Origin: Marthasterias glacialis
Lineage: Eukaryota > Echinodermata > Asteroidea > Forcipulatida > Asteriidae
Reading direction: 5' to 3'
DNA: 64,000 nucleotides
Assembly: GCA_911728455.2 (NCBI GenBank)
Contig: OU452232.1
Span: 7,033,227-7,097,226 of the forward strand
The notes beneath the pieces were generated by a model. It had not been told where the DNA came from and ran no database searches. It was given only the letters and a program-made list of their open reading frames with translations. Both the position numbers and the translations under genes were made by a program. How positions within the stretch are numbered: position 1 is the first letter of the stretch; each line of letters opens with the position of its first letter. Below, one piece after another: positions 11,914-22,850 of this stretch.

Positions 11914-11937
11914 GTTGCCACGGTGACGATGACGTCA
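11914..11937. promoter_or_regulatory. X-box-like site next to a perfect CRE
   Basis: GTTGCCACGGTGAC (11914-11927) differs at one position from the palindromic RFX consensus GTNRCC-N2-RGYAAC. Two bases later comes the perfect CREB/ATF palindrome TGACGTCA (11930-11937). The pair sits in a locally GC-rich block (about 11840-12030) in otherwise AT-rich DNA. An RFX site abutting a CRE is a known promoter layout, for example the X1-X2 boxes of MHC class II promoters, but no gene start is visible here. It is a candidate enhancer or promoter module by inference only. Confidence 0.35.
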
Positions 11938-12040
11938 ACGACACATTGTGTGCATGATTTGCCGGCTGTTGGGGGGCTGGGGGTTGACGGACGTTGTGGG
12001 AGCCAGCGGCCGTTAATCGCTTGAAAGAGGGTGTCTGCGT

Positions 12041-12837
12041 GTTGAAACATTTTTTTTTCCTACTTCGGATTTCCATCCTGAGAGATGCACGCCTCTGATG
12101 ATGAAGACGATAGGTGGGGGAAAACACCTTAAATTAAATTACCGTGAAAAAAACAAATTTGCTATAAATTGCAGACGTGATTTTTTTCTCTGCGATCATT
12201 GAGCAGTGTTGGAGAATGATCCTATACCGCGTCCAGTCGACATCGCAGACACGCCCAATAGTAAATCACAAAGGCTGTATATATCATTTTTGATACATCA
12301 TCAGCAATAAACACAACAGACTGTTGGCCTTCATTTTGATTGCATATCAACTACAGATTTTTCCCTCTCGCAAAATATTTTTTTTTTCCTAAAAAGAAGA
12401 AGAAGAAAAAACAAAAGAAATAGACAAAATAAAAATAAAACTAGGGCAAGGTTAAGTAAAATGAAAATGACGTCCGTCTCATTTCAATTAAGTCTGTTTC
12501 TGGGGATCCAACGTCAAATTTACAAACATAATGATGTGCAGTCATGTAAATTGAAAAGGTCTCAATTGCGTTGTCCAGTGGGGATTTTTCCCCCTTCTTT
12601 ATACGCAGGAATGCAGAAGAAAAGTAATTGCGAAACAAGAAACAATGAGCTGCCTCCATAGTACATAGCACGTTTTGTTTTCTGTAATGGACAGTACACA
12701 GGTTTAGTTCAGGTTTAGGGTGAACATGGTCCCTTTAATTATTTGTTTGTAACCTTTCTTCATGTTTTGTCAACCATTCTGTTTTCAAAAGACAATTTTT
12801 GTTGGGACGTTTAGTTATTTGCTTGTTTTTCATATTG
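12041..12837. other. No feature recognised; A-rich with AAG run
   Basis: AT-rich DNA with a purine-rich stretch at 12393-12425 containing AAGAAGAAGAAG, which could be a decayed retroposon tail. Overlapping opposite-strand short frames at 12441-12671 are not convincing. Confidence 0.4.
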
Positions 12838-13102
12838 AATAATTTATTTATTTATTCATTTTATTTATTTCACTACACATCCAACAAGCGCCAATAACAG
12901 GGTGGTGAATAGGAAACGATACGAAATGTTCAGTTTTAGAAGAGTGGGATGTAAAATCGAAATAGGGAGAACCCACCCAATCAGGTAGGGACTCAGTGAA
13001 AACCCAATCCACATGCAAGGCTCCGGTCTGAGGTGGAATTCGAACCGGGGTCCACAGAGGTGAAAGGCAGGGGAAGAAAACACTGAGCCAACCTGATGCC
13101 CC
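12838..13102 (-). mobile_element. tRNA-derived SINE (family S-A), copy S2, nearly full length
   Basis: Read on the minus strand it starts GGGGCATCAGGTTGGCTCAG (13102 downward), containing a box-A-like segment. GGTTCGAATTCC (box B) follows about 45 bp later, then a body with GATTGGGTTTTCACTGAGTCC, AAAACTGAA and TGTTATTGGC, and an A-rich AAAT/AATA tail at 12838-12870. Box A and box B form an internal RNA polymerase III promoter. The same head lies at 24910-24995 and a relative at 48221-48403. Confidence 0.8.
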
Positions 13103-14282
13103 TAATGAAACAACATTGTATTCTTGAAGATGGTTACAAAACAATTATTATTAATAATAATAGTAATAGTAAATCGGGGTGACAAAATAACATACCGAAA
13201 AATAAAACATAAAAATCAAAAATTTACTTTTTTGTTTGACAATTACCAGAACTACGACGTCTCAAACGGTTTTCAAGTCCGGGGCCTGCACAGGCTTGTC
13301 GAAACACGCCATCAATGTTCAGCAACAGTGCGTTCTGTCAGTTGGGTTAGGGAGACAGAAGATGGGTCCCTGAAACCCCCCGCCCCCTTCACTAATAAAT
13401 TGTGGTTTCATTTTTAAAAACCGCATTGGAACAAACGAATAAAGAATGATTTAGCCGCAAATGTTTTTTCATGATTAACGTTCGTTTATAGCCAATTATT
13501 CTCTGCACTCCGCGCAATAGAGTCTGCCTTTTAGGCCTTGTTCAGATTCGACTCTTGTGATGAAATTTATGATGAAATAAAACTTTGTGGTTGTTTTGGC
13601 TTTATAACTGAGCTGTTTGTTCGGTTTTTTTTTAAACTGAACCAAAATTGGACGTTGATCTCTTTATTAAAAATGCTATAGACACTACCAACACACAGTG
13701 GAAATTGAGTCATTCTGTTTTGAGTAGATATAGCTGGGAAAAGAAGCATGAAAAATACGAGAAATACCACACCAACGATTAAGAAAAACAAGGAAAAGTC
13801 AAATGAAAACCAAGTCAAAGATATTCTCAATAATACCTAACCCGCTACACTGAATTACATGGATAGAGACTTCACTGAAAGCGTCTTGAATGAAAATTGC
13901 TCGTGTGAATCGTGCACGACCCCTCTCAGTTCGGATCTCCGCAAGAGGATGAGACGGTCGGACGAGCGGAATCATCGCAAACACGTGCTCCACCTTGCAA
14001 ACCGACAAGCCATTTCAATTGACTACACATGGCTGCCTGCGCTTCGATCGCATCTCCCTGTAAACAACGCAGCCCCCCGGTTGTTCAGTGCGTTCCCCTC
14101 CGTCGCCTTCGGCTGGAGGACTTTTCTTGAGTTCGGTACATGCTGTTTTGACCTCTTCACATCTGTGCTGCGTAAAGCGCAAGCTGCTTCAAAAATATGT
14201 TGGTTGTAGTTGTGTATTTTAAAGTTCTATAACATTTTATAAAAAACTTAATGATAGCACTTAAAGACTAACTAATAGTAAG
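13103..14282. other. No supported gene; overlapping ORFs in a GC-richer patch
   Basis: The 116-codon frame at 13859-14209 is among the longer frames in the window, but an opposite-strand frame overlaps it and neither shows a domain, a signal peptide or a splice context. 13900-14130 is less AT-rich than its surroundings. I cannot tell a chance frame from a fossil exon. Confidence 0.35.
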
Positions 14283-14361
14283 AAACTGCATGAGCTTTCA
14301 TAGCAACAACTACTGCATGCATCTGATAAAGTAGTTGTTGCTACGACAGCTCATGCAGTTT
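14283..14361. repeat. Long hairpin with 32-bp arms
   Basis: The left arm (14283-14314) and right arm (14330-14361) match at 30 of 32 positions when one is reverse complemented. Both contain ACTGCATGAGCT and TAGCAACAACTACT, around a 15-base loop. The right flank continues GTTAGACTAACACGGCTATC. The stem would be stable in RNA or extruded DNA. From memory, the order GCATCTGAT, stem, GCTCATGC, GACTAACACGGCT resembles a dispersed repeat of reptile genomes, so this is probably an old mobile-element fragment. Confidence 0.7.
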
Positions 14362-15440
14362 GTTAGACTAACACGGCTATCTCTGTTATAATAACATTTT
14401 ATGCATTCTTTTCACAGTAAGTTTTCGCCTAGCCGATTACAATAGAGAACATTATTTTGTGATTGTTTGCTGAGTCCTGATAATCGTCTGTTGTGAACTA
14501 TGGTGACACTGCACTCCGTAATTGTTCATTGCGAAATCTTGGTTCCCTTGTAGTGGCTACATTGTTTAAACAAAGAAACAAAATCGCGTTTAAACCTTCG
14601 AATAAACGCGAGACTTGCACAGTCCATAGGCGCTCAGTAGTGTATCCATCACTGATATCAGATTTTTCTATTTAAATGGTTTAACTTTAAACGAACATAC
14701 CCTACTCAAAACACAATGCGCTGAAAACAGACTGCTCGGCGCATAGGTTATCAAAACAACACCGTCAGGGATGTGTGTTTCTTTCTCTTGTTTTTTGTTC
14801 AGCTCTCCACATAGGTCCAATTATTAATTGGATACCTGCCCAAGAATGCAAATATTTTCTCGCATACATTCTACACAGTCCTCGCCCTTGCATACCTGGA
14901 GAGCTCCCAACACCCTTGAAGCTGATGTGTACCGTAAACTCCTTCTATGCCGGTTGCAATATTAACCCGTCCGCTTCATTACCATACTAATTCCAAAGTA
15001 ATTGCTGTGATAGCTCTGCTGCAGTTTGTGCTGCTCAGATTACCCTGATTAAAGATCATATGATTGTTTATTTTTTACTTTATAATCTTTTCTGGCGGTA
15101 TCTCGAAAGTATGACCGGCAAAAGGTCGTAAGCGATAAGTGTCGAAAATTGTGTTTCAAGAAGACCAAATGTGAACGTTTGGTAGTTTTTTTTGCCATTT
15201 ATAAGTCATTACGGGAAAGATAAATTCTAGCAACAGTTATGAGACAGTCGTGCCCTATTTTCTCAAAATAGCCATGTTTAAATCGCCTGTGACTTTCTGC
15301 TGGGGCAAAAAGTTATTTTTGTGTGTGTGTCCGGAAAAAGGTCGTTACAGCCTTACGCCTTTCTTCCGGGCACACAGCGATCTGTTCATGTTTGCCTCTC
15401 CACTTTCCTCTAAAGGCAGAGGAAATTGCCAAAAACACGC
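14362..15440. other. No feature recognised
   Basis: Mixed AT-rich sequence with short frames at 14493-14675, 14775-14990 and 15250-15543. None has splice support or a recognisable domain. No repeat ends seen. Confidence 0.4.
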
Positions 15441-15520
15441 AGTAATAATAATAACGAATTCTTATATAGCGCCAAAGTCTATCTATAAAAATAGATGCTC
15501 AAGGCGCTCCATCACAGGGA
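15441..15520 (-). mobile_element. SINE 3' end remnant, copy S7
   Basis: Read on the minus strand the segment gives GGAGCGCCTTGAGCATCTAT, then TTGGCGCTATATAAGAATTCG, then a TTATTATTATTACT tail. This matches the order of the tail of the SINE at 24998-25415 (GAGCGCTTTGAGACG, CAAGCGATATATAAGAAC, TATTATTATT). Head and body are missing, as expected from 5' truncation or decay. Confidence 0.65.
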
Positions 15521-16073
15521 AACCAATAAATAAGACAATGTAAATTAAAGATATAAATTACACAAGTAAACTAAACAGCAAGATGTTTAGTAAACTAAAC
15601 AGCAAGCCCCCCGCCCCAACCAATACAAGAAAACAAACTGACAACCCTTCTGCAAAAGTATAACAACTTTGAACACAGTATTAACAAATTAAATTGTGCG
15701 TACAAAACCCGCAAATATACATTTTATGCTTTTACACTACTAACATCGATTCTTTGTCAGAATTGACCTTATTCGGGGTTTTCCCCTTCCTTTGAATGTC
15801 CTTAATTTTTTGACCCGTTTCGACACTGACCCAAATGTGAAGCACCATTATTGGTTTAGTGCCTTAACAGGTCAAATAGAGTGACTCCAGGGAACATAGT
15901 CCATCGACCCTAAATTGCACTGACCTCGATCCTAATATTTTAGATTAAAAATGTCCGCACCATGTGACATCTGCTGCAGCTACCCTTTCTACAGTACATG
16001 TCATTACAGAAAAACATACTGCTTACCTAAATGATCCGATGAGCCAAAATTTGCAGACAACCAGTGGAATATG
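15521..16073. other. No feature recognised
   Basis: AT-rich DNA with a local duplication AGTAAACTAAACAGCAAG at about 15566-15606 and nothing else supported. Confidence 0.4.
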
Positions 16074-16242
<169 letters not shown>

Positions 16243-16281
16243 TGCATAACGTAGATGGAGGGAGTTATGTCTGGAGAGCAA

Positions 16282-16578
16282 CGATTATACTACCTCGAGA
16301 ACTGATCATTACAGTATCTCGAGCATTGATCATTTATTACCTCGAGAATTGATCATTATAGTACTTCAAATAATAGTACCCTTCAAGAACTGGTAATTGT
16401 AGTACCTTGACAGTTTATCCTTGTAGTACCTCGAGAATTGATCATTTTAGTACCTCGAGAATTGATCATTTTAGTACCTCGACAATTGATAAATCATGTT
16501 AGTACCTCGAGATATGACCATTTTAGTATCTCGAGAATTGATCATTTAGATACTATACCGGTACCTCGAGAATTGAGA
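16282..16578. repeat. 24-bp minisatellite with CTCGAG and TGATCA
   Basis: Around 12 units of TACCTCGAGAATTGATCATT plus TTAG follow each other. Each good unit carries two 6-bp palindromes, CTCGAG and TGATCA. Central units near 16350-16420 are degraded, while 16426-16490 is nearly perfect, suggesting recent local expansion. Confidence 0.92.
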
Positions 16579-17328
16579 GTTATAACAATGTGAAAAATAA
16601 ACCCCTTGATCCACACTGGAATTTTCCAAACAGTAGAGTTCAGTAGGATTTTTATATTAAAAAAATGAGAAATTACTGTATCCATCTCTTCATTAAAACA
16701 GACGCAAATAAAACCATCATCCATCTTAATATAAAGGAAAGCAGATAGAAACATGTATGGGGAAATTGGCCAAAGAAAAAGAGAAATTGACTTTGTATAA
16801 ATTAAACGCTTCTGGCATTTGTTAAGCTTCCGTGTTCTATAGTACCGAAGCTATACAGTCTGGGTTTCAACTTTAAAGTTTCCTTTGTGCAGATCTAAGT
16901 GTGTCAATTTAACGGGTTATCCGTATACATCCGTGCATCATTTTTTCGACCTTCGGCATGTTTAATACCATAAAAGGGAAGTGATGAATTGAATAATGAT
17001 CTTATGATGCTGTTCATTAAGATGATATATTTATAGGTAATAAACCGTAACAGTGTCGTTCCGTGACCGCACCCTGTAATCACCCTCGAAATGTCAGGGA
17101 CACAAGAGCTATGAAAAATCATCATCCGACTCATTACACTTGACTCTGTGCCACTGAATATTGTGCCACGAGATGGCTAGTCTTAATTAAGACAAAAGTT
17201 TCGAATTCCCGTGAATGAATCCAGGGTGAAATGTGGGCAACCTTGGGGGCTTCGTGATGTTGGAGATCAGCCAGATCGAGAAGGACACCCGGAACAGAGA
17301 CATGTTACATCTGGCAAAGATGACCTTG
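16579..17328. other. No feature recognised
   Basis: AT-rich sequence with minus-strand short frames at 16542-16754 and 16904-17134 that show no family likeness. Confidence 0.4.
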
Positions 17329-17439
17329 GGTGGATTTCACAAAGCGCTAGGACTAGTCTTATCTTGAGTTAGGATGAGTAACTAGTCCTAACTAATAGGA
17401 CTAGTCATAAGTTAGGACTATAGTTTTGTGAAATCCACC
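17329..17439. mobile_element. Foldback MITE GGTGGATTTCACAAAG with 5-bp duplication
   Basis: The element opens GGTGGATTTCACAAAG and closes CTTTGTGAAATCCACC-like (actual TTTTGTGAAATCCACC). Inside are repeated AGGACTAGT and TAGGACTA motifs that let most of its 111 bp pair with itself. It is flanked by CCTTG on both sides (17324-17328 and 17440-17444), a likely target-site duplication showing that it moved as a unit. A relative lies at 40508-40650. It encodes nothing. Confidence 0.85.
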
Positions 17440-17444
17440 CCTTG

Positions 17445-19483
17445 GCGTGTAGGCGTCTGTGGAAAAATCAAATGAACAAAACACAAAACTGAAACTCGTG
17501 AAATAAAAAATAAAAAATAAAAAGAGAGAGAGAGAGAAAAAAAAACGGCACGTAGGTAATAGGTTTTCCCGGTTAATTTCAGCAAATTAGCGTTAAATAC
17601 GACGTCGGCTCATACGAATTCATGTCAACATTATTTCTATCTTAAAAATCAGCATTCAGTTGTAAAAGAAAGTTGTTCCAGGTTGTTGGTAATTGACAAC
17701 TATAATTTTTTTTTTTGAAACTTCAAGTGTTCGAATCGGTCATTCAGTTTTGTCTTCTTGCGTTTAATAGTTCTCTCTCGTTTTGTTCTGTTTTGTCTTC
17801 AGTCGGGGAAAAAATATGGGCTATAGGCTGACGATGCCTCCTAAAGCCACCTGTAATTGTTTCCACAAAAACCAAAAGCATTAATTATTTCGTTTATTGT
17901 ACGTTAAAAAGACATAAAAAGTGAAATCAGGATTGTATGTTACTTTGAGACAAGTCGATATTCAATGTTAAACTTGTGTGTTTTTTGTTTTTTATTTGTT
18001 TGTGTTTGTTGGTTTGTTGGGGTGTAGGGTTGTTTGTTTGGGTGTTTTGGGGTTGTTAGTTTGTTTGTTTATTTTTTTGGAGGGGGAACAGTCTTTACAA
18101 TGATCATATGGATCGCTCCCAAGATGCAGGTACTGTCGTTGGAGGGAGGGGGAGGGGATGTAACCCACATCCCCGGGATTGAGGCTACGCCCGTGGCTTA
18201 GTCCATTTTAATGATCATTTGGTTTCATTACTATTTCAATTCAAATCAAGGATTTTGTCATCAATTCGTCGCAACCCAAGGTTGAAACATTGATAACAAG
18301 TATTAGGTGCCGATATTTCCTAATAATTTCTGACTACTTTTTGTCCCTCAAATTTGTTTAAGTCTTATACTATCCCTGCAGATTGCCACCGTTGACGGGA
18401 AACTCTGTTATTCAAGTACAAAATTAAATCATGATCGAGCAGTCATGGTATTATTAACCACTCATAGATGGAATCAGTATGAGCCAATCAAGAGAGTCAA
18501 CCTATCATTTTGACCAACAATCAGCCTGATATCTTGTTTTGAGACTCAACATGATCCTTTGTTGATTTTGTATCTGAACTAGTGCTTCCTTTCGGCGAAC
18601 TTGTGCATTTAAATTGGATTTTAGTATGTTTGTATAGAAAGCAGCATAAGGCCAGGACTCGTTTGTCTTGTATTTTGTAAACATAAGGATTATAAATGTT
18701 TCTATTTTTGTTCAAATTTCCACTCGCAATGTTGTTTTGATAAAGCAACCTAGACGATTCGTGCCTGGAAAAAACAACACATATAAATAGTAAATTAATG
18801 AACAAAATACAGTTGATAGCTTAAAGGGTGACATTCAGTGTGTCGAGCTTTTAAATGATATTAATGTACACAATGTTGAAGTGTTACAGGTTTGCGATCC
18901 GGTGCTGTGAAGTCAACTCATTCAAAGCGCGAACAGTTGGTATAGAGTGGGGAGTAAAATTACACTCATGTGTTTTTCTTGACGGTTAGTGCACGGTGAC
19001 GTTAAACTCAGTACTGAGGGGTGTGGGGAGTGTGATGGACTGGGGTGAACGCCCGATAGTCCGTTGACCATCTCAATCAATTTGTAACTCATTACGTACG
19101 TGCCTGAATATAATTACAGAGTTATTAATATTGACTGGTGTGTAGAAAATTTCTGGGGGATCCGCGAAACGAATGCGGGCCTTTTTTACTCGTAAATCGA
19201 TCAAGCAATCGCGAGGCACGTATAAGGACGGACTGTTAGTATGGGCCTGAATAGAAAAGTCCGGTGATTCAGTGTCCTGGAGTGCCGGTCATCAGCCATG
19301 GCTCCACCGGCTGGCGGTAAGCCGCCGGGAGAACAAAAGCGATATCAAATAATTACCAGCCAGTGTGCAGGGGAAAGTTGTCCTCCACCCATAACAAAAT
19401 GATAACAATAATAATAAAACAATAACTAAATAAAATAAAATAAAACATTTTTATTTAGAAATTAACCTTAACCAAAGAGTCCT
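17445..19483. other. About 2 kb without a supported feature
   Basis: The block contains GA-rich (17520-17545), GTTT-rich (17978-18072) and G-rich (18140-18160) tracts and ordinary AT-rich sequence. The 94-codon minus-strand frame at 18521-18805 has no recognisable domain. 19140-19370 is somewhat more GC-rich, without exon signals. Confidence 0.4.
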
Positions 19484-19729
19484 CTCTCTAAATGTAAATG
19501 AGTGAAAAGTTCACTCTCTCGCCCGAGTGGTGTCATTTTGGCGCTGTTGAGAGTGAAACTCACTGTGCATCAACCTTTTTGAGTGAAATTGGAGAGCACT
19601 TCACTCTTATTCAAGTTGAAAATATCCGTCTTTCACTCTAAAACGAGTTGTCCGCCATGTGGCTCTTTGCAATAGTGGTATGGCGGACAAAACAAACGAG
19701 TGGTTTTTCACTCTTTTACATTTAGAGAG
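19484..19729 (+). mobile_element. CTCTCTAAATG MITE (family K), copy K2
   Basis: This is the clearest copy: it starts CTCTCTAAATGTAAATGAGTG and ends CACTCTTTTACATTTAGAGAG, inverted termini of about 25 bp. Inside are CTCTCGCCCGAGTGGTGTCAT, GAGAGTGAAACTCACTGTGC, CTTTCACTCTAAAACGAG, and an inner inverted repeat TTGTCCGCCA with TGGCGGACAA. The element is non-coding at 246 bp. It is separated by only 25 bp from a second copy in opposite orientation. Confidence 0.9.
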
Positions 19730-19754
19730 CCCATACGCCTATGAGCGATATCAA

Positions 19755-20011
19755 CTCTCTAAAGTGTAAACTAGTGACAAAACTCTTTTTGTCCCCCATA
19801 CCACTCTGGCTTGCAAACGGCCATACATGGCGGACAACTCTTTTTACAGTGACGGACCGGTATTTTCAACTTGAATCAGAGTGAAGTTCGCTCCATTTGC
19901 ACTCAGAGAGAGAGAGTGATATTACACCGTGAGTTTCACTCTCAAAACAGCCAAATGATGACACGACTCGGGCGAGAGAGTGAATTTTGCACTCTTTTTA
20001 CTTTTAGAGGG
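19755..20011 (-). mobile_element. CTCTCTAAATG MITE (family K), copy K3, inverted partner of K2
   Basis: Reverse complemented, this copy follows the whole internal order of K2, ending at AACTCTCTAAAGTGTAA (19753-19769). The head-to-head pair forms a palindrome-like unit of about 530 bp with a 25-bp centre. Divergence between the two copies is visible throughout, so the pair is not a very recent duplication. Confidence 0.9.
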
Positions 20012-21873
20012 AAATCACAACGCACAAATCAGAGCAAAAGAAAGAGGGACAAATAAACCACAACAACAGGCCCGGTGGCATGTGTTTCATATTTCGTCCA
20101 AAATACAACACATACCCCCTGTTACAAGTCGTTCAAAAGTGGGAGGATACATTAGAAGCGGGTGACTTCAGGGTCGAGTTTCACAAGATGCTACATCCAG
20201 GTGCGAAATTTCACAGGGTAGCGAAAATCACACAATGAATAATGCTTACTACGTATACGTTTTTCTGAGCAATAACAGGCGTATAACTCTGAGTCAGAAA
20301 GTAAAGCGATGTCCATTGCTTTTAACTTTATCGGGAATCGATAATGCTTATAGCAGGAGAAAAAGTTCGTCAAGCAATTACAAATTATTAGTTATCGGTA
20401 ACTGTGGAAAATTGGGTTCATTCCGTGGAGAGAGAAAGCCTGCAGGAGGGTCGGGAGTTTCAGGGTCCAACGTTGGCTGGAGGCGCCAACATAATGATAG
20501 CCCGTCAGCTGGGCCCTACCTCGTGGGACGGAGCCGTCGTGTGGTGTCCTAGCAACCACAGATTGGCTTCACAGCCCGCCATTTGCCAGTTGAATGAAAG
20601 GTGTCAGTCACCTAATGAAGTTAATAGATTTGCACGGTTACCCCAGGTGCTAAGGGCTTTTAGTTGTTATTGGTCCAAATGAGGACCAATTACACAGTGC
20701 ACTCTAAATTTAGCAGGATGTTTGCCATGCATATGACGGAAGATTTCATCGTCAATCGGTCTTTGCCGTCGGGGGATCTACTGGCAAAGATGAAAATATT
20801 GTTTGATGGTTTCGTGAGGGCATACTTCTTTCTACGTTTCTAAGTGAGTCTGACGTTTGTTTTGCATGGGCCCCATCGAGCTTGGCTCTCAGTGCATGTT
20901 GCACTCAATGTCATTATGGGTAATGAATGGTACGGTCACTCGCTACACATTCTGACTACAGCCATCAGAAATCTACATCCTTTCAAAAATATTCTTGTGA
21001 TTTGTTATGCATATATAATTATTTGCTATCGATATTAATATCTCCAAATCTCGAATTGTATTATAACTATGTATTTAATGTTTTACAAAATATAGTTATT
21101 GCCAATATATTTTCAAAATTCTTCGACGAAGTCACATTTCATAACGTTAACAGTCTTTATCAATTCTTAAAAAGTTCACGTTAAAAATTACATCTGAAAG
21201 TATCCAGCTAGCCTATACGAAGGAACTCTGACCTCAAAATGAACTTTGAAAAGAGGGCCTTTACCGCTCAAAAACCATCTCTAATGTCATAATTTCTCAT
21301 TCTATTTCACAAAAATATATATAAATATACATTTTAAGTATGCTACTTCATTGTACTACGCTCGTATCATCTTCCGGTGCCTACAATTACAACCTTTGAC
21401 CTCTCTTGGTCTAGCTGAGTAAAAGGACCTCTCAAAACGCGAGGCAATATTGCTCGCGTCCGTTTTCGGAGCACAAACGTGCCCTGATCAAAACTAACGA
21501 TATCTTGAGCGGCATGTGGCAAACCCAATCCACTGAATTAAAAAAAAACAACAACAACAAAAAAAAACACATGTTTTGCTCAGCATTGGATAACGTCGCC
21601 TTCGGTGAAACCGGTATCCGGACTAAATTATATTAATATTTTTGACTGCTTCCGGGATCTTGTTTGTTGTTAGGCATTAAAAATTTCAGGTATAAAGAAA
21701 CATTTTTTTGTGAAATTTATCCCATGGTCCTTAATTTTCCGGATTGTTTTTTTTTTTTTCTCGTATATAACCCTTAAAAAAGATGACTTGTGAGAAAAGA
21801 TCGCAAACTAAAATGACCGAATAATTGAAGACAGTCAGCCGACACTTCGTAATACGCCTGCCCATCACCCAAT
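20012..21873. other. No supported gene; GC-richer block at 20400-20790
   Basis: 20400-20790 is richer in G and C than its surroundings and holds overlapping plus-strand frames (20235-20552 and 20404-20682) with no domain I recognise and no clear splice sites. 20830-21870 is plain AT-rich sequence. The GC-richer block may be regulatory or a fossil exon, and I cannot separate these. Confidence 0.4.
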
Positions 21874-22156
21874 GGACCGATCCATTAAGCCCCGCCCCAA
21901 ACTTATTGACCAATCACAGCATTGGCTAAATCAACTCTGTACACGTGGGCAGCATAATGTGCGTCTCTGCAATGCCACACTGTACAACATGAACGCGCTC
22001 GCTATAAGTACGCGCACGCAAGTTTACATTTTCCAATAGGATTTTTATCATGTCGGACTTTTATCATGTCGGACTTTTGTCGGACTTTCTGTGGCGTACC
22101 CAAGGCTGTGAATTGTCAACACGTATATATGGGAGCTGGGCTTAATGGATCGGTCT
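21874..22156. mobile_element. MITE with GACCGATCCATTAAGC termini, copy M1
   Basis: The left end reads GGACCGATCCATTAAGCCCC and continues CTTATTGACCAATCACAG. The right end reverse complemented reads AGACCGATCCATTAAGCCCA and continues GTGTTGACAATTCACAG. The imperfect termini span about 45 bp around a 190-bp centre holding a duplicated ATCATGTCGGACTTTT. The right half recurs at 57580-57676. Non-coding, family not named. Confidence 0.85.
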
Positions 22157-22364
22157 ATTCTGACAGCAGCTGTTTTCTCCGGCGGCAGGTGGACCGTGGA
22201 TCCGGGCTTTGATATTTCAAGGAAATTTACCTTAAACGATTTTGACGTTTTAATTTGACACAAATAGCCGATAAGATAATACATTTCCCGATATTCACAA
22301 TCGCATTGACAGTTGGGAAACGAGATCGAGAGCAACCGTAGCTTGGCCAGCGGCGCAGCGACCG

Positions 22365-22375
<11 letters not shown>

Positions 22376-22394
<19 letters not shown>
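22376..22394. repeat. (GT)n microsatellite
   Basis: Nine to ten perfect GT units between GC-rich flanks. Read on the other strand it gives the run of THTH in a spurious frame. Confidence 0.95.
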
Positions 22395-22395
<1 letters not shown>

Positions 22396-22666
22396 GAGGG
22401 GGATGTGACACCCCCTAACATTTTTCCTAAGTCGGCATTTAGAGTCACAGTCGGCAAATAGAGCACCAAACTAACCCGAGTAAGGGCTCGGACTGAACAC
22501 AAAGCCATTCGATGAGCCTAGAGATTTGCCGACTGGATTTGCCGACTGAAAATTTTAGTTTAATCATTGTATGTAAGAAGTCAAACTTTGAGTTACAAAA
22601 TTCAACATTGCTCATGTTTAGCCTTGCCTTCATGACCATGCATGATGTGTTATGGGAACCAACAAA

Positions 22667-22850
22667 CTACACTGCAAAAACTAAGATTCTGTTGGTATTA
22701 CAAGACAACACCGACATGGTGTTATTTTTTTTTTTACCAATGCTACATCCTTGGTACAATTAAAATCATGTCGGGGTTGACCCAGGAATGGGTCAGGCCC
22801 CCGGGAACCCTGAATCCGGGTCAATGCTGACCCCGGGAGTTTTTAGCTTC
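22667..22850. repeat. Possible small element with CACTGCAAAAACT start and GGGTCA motifs
   Basis: CACTGCAAAAACTAAG at the left has the look of a DNA-transposon terminus. The right part has a cluster of TGACCC/GGGTCA motifs between 22776 and 22832, with CCCGGG twice. The right boundary, GGGAGTTTTTAG, is only weakly complementary to the left. A tentative element of unknown type. Confidence 0.3.

Noticed and set aside
13859-14209. 116-codon plus-strand frame
   Set aside because: No known domain, an overlapping opposite-strand frame, no splice or promoter context. Kept only as a remark.
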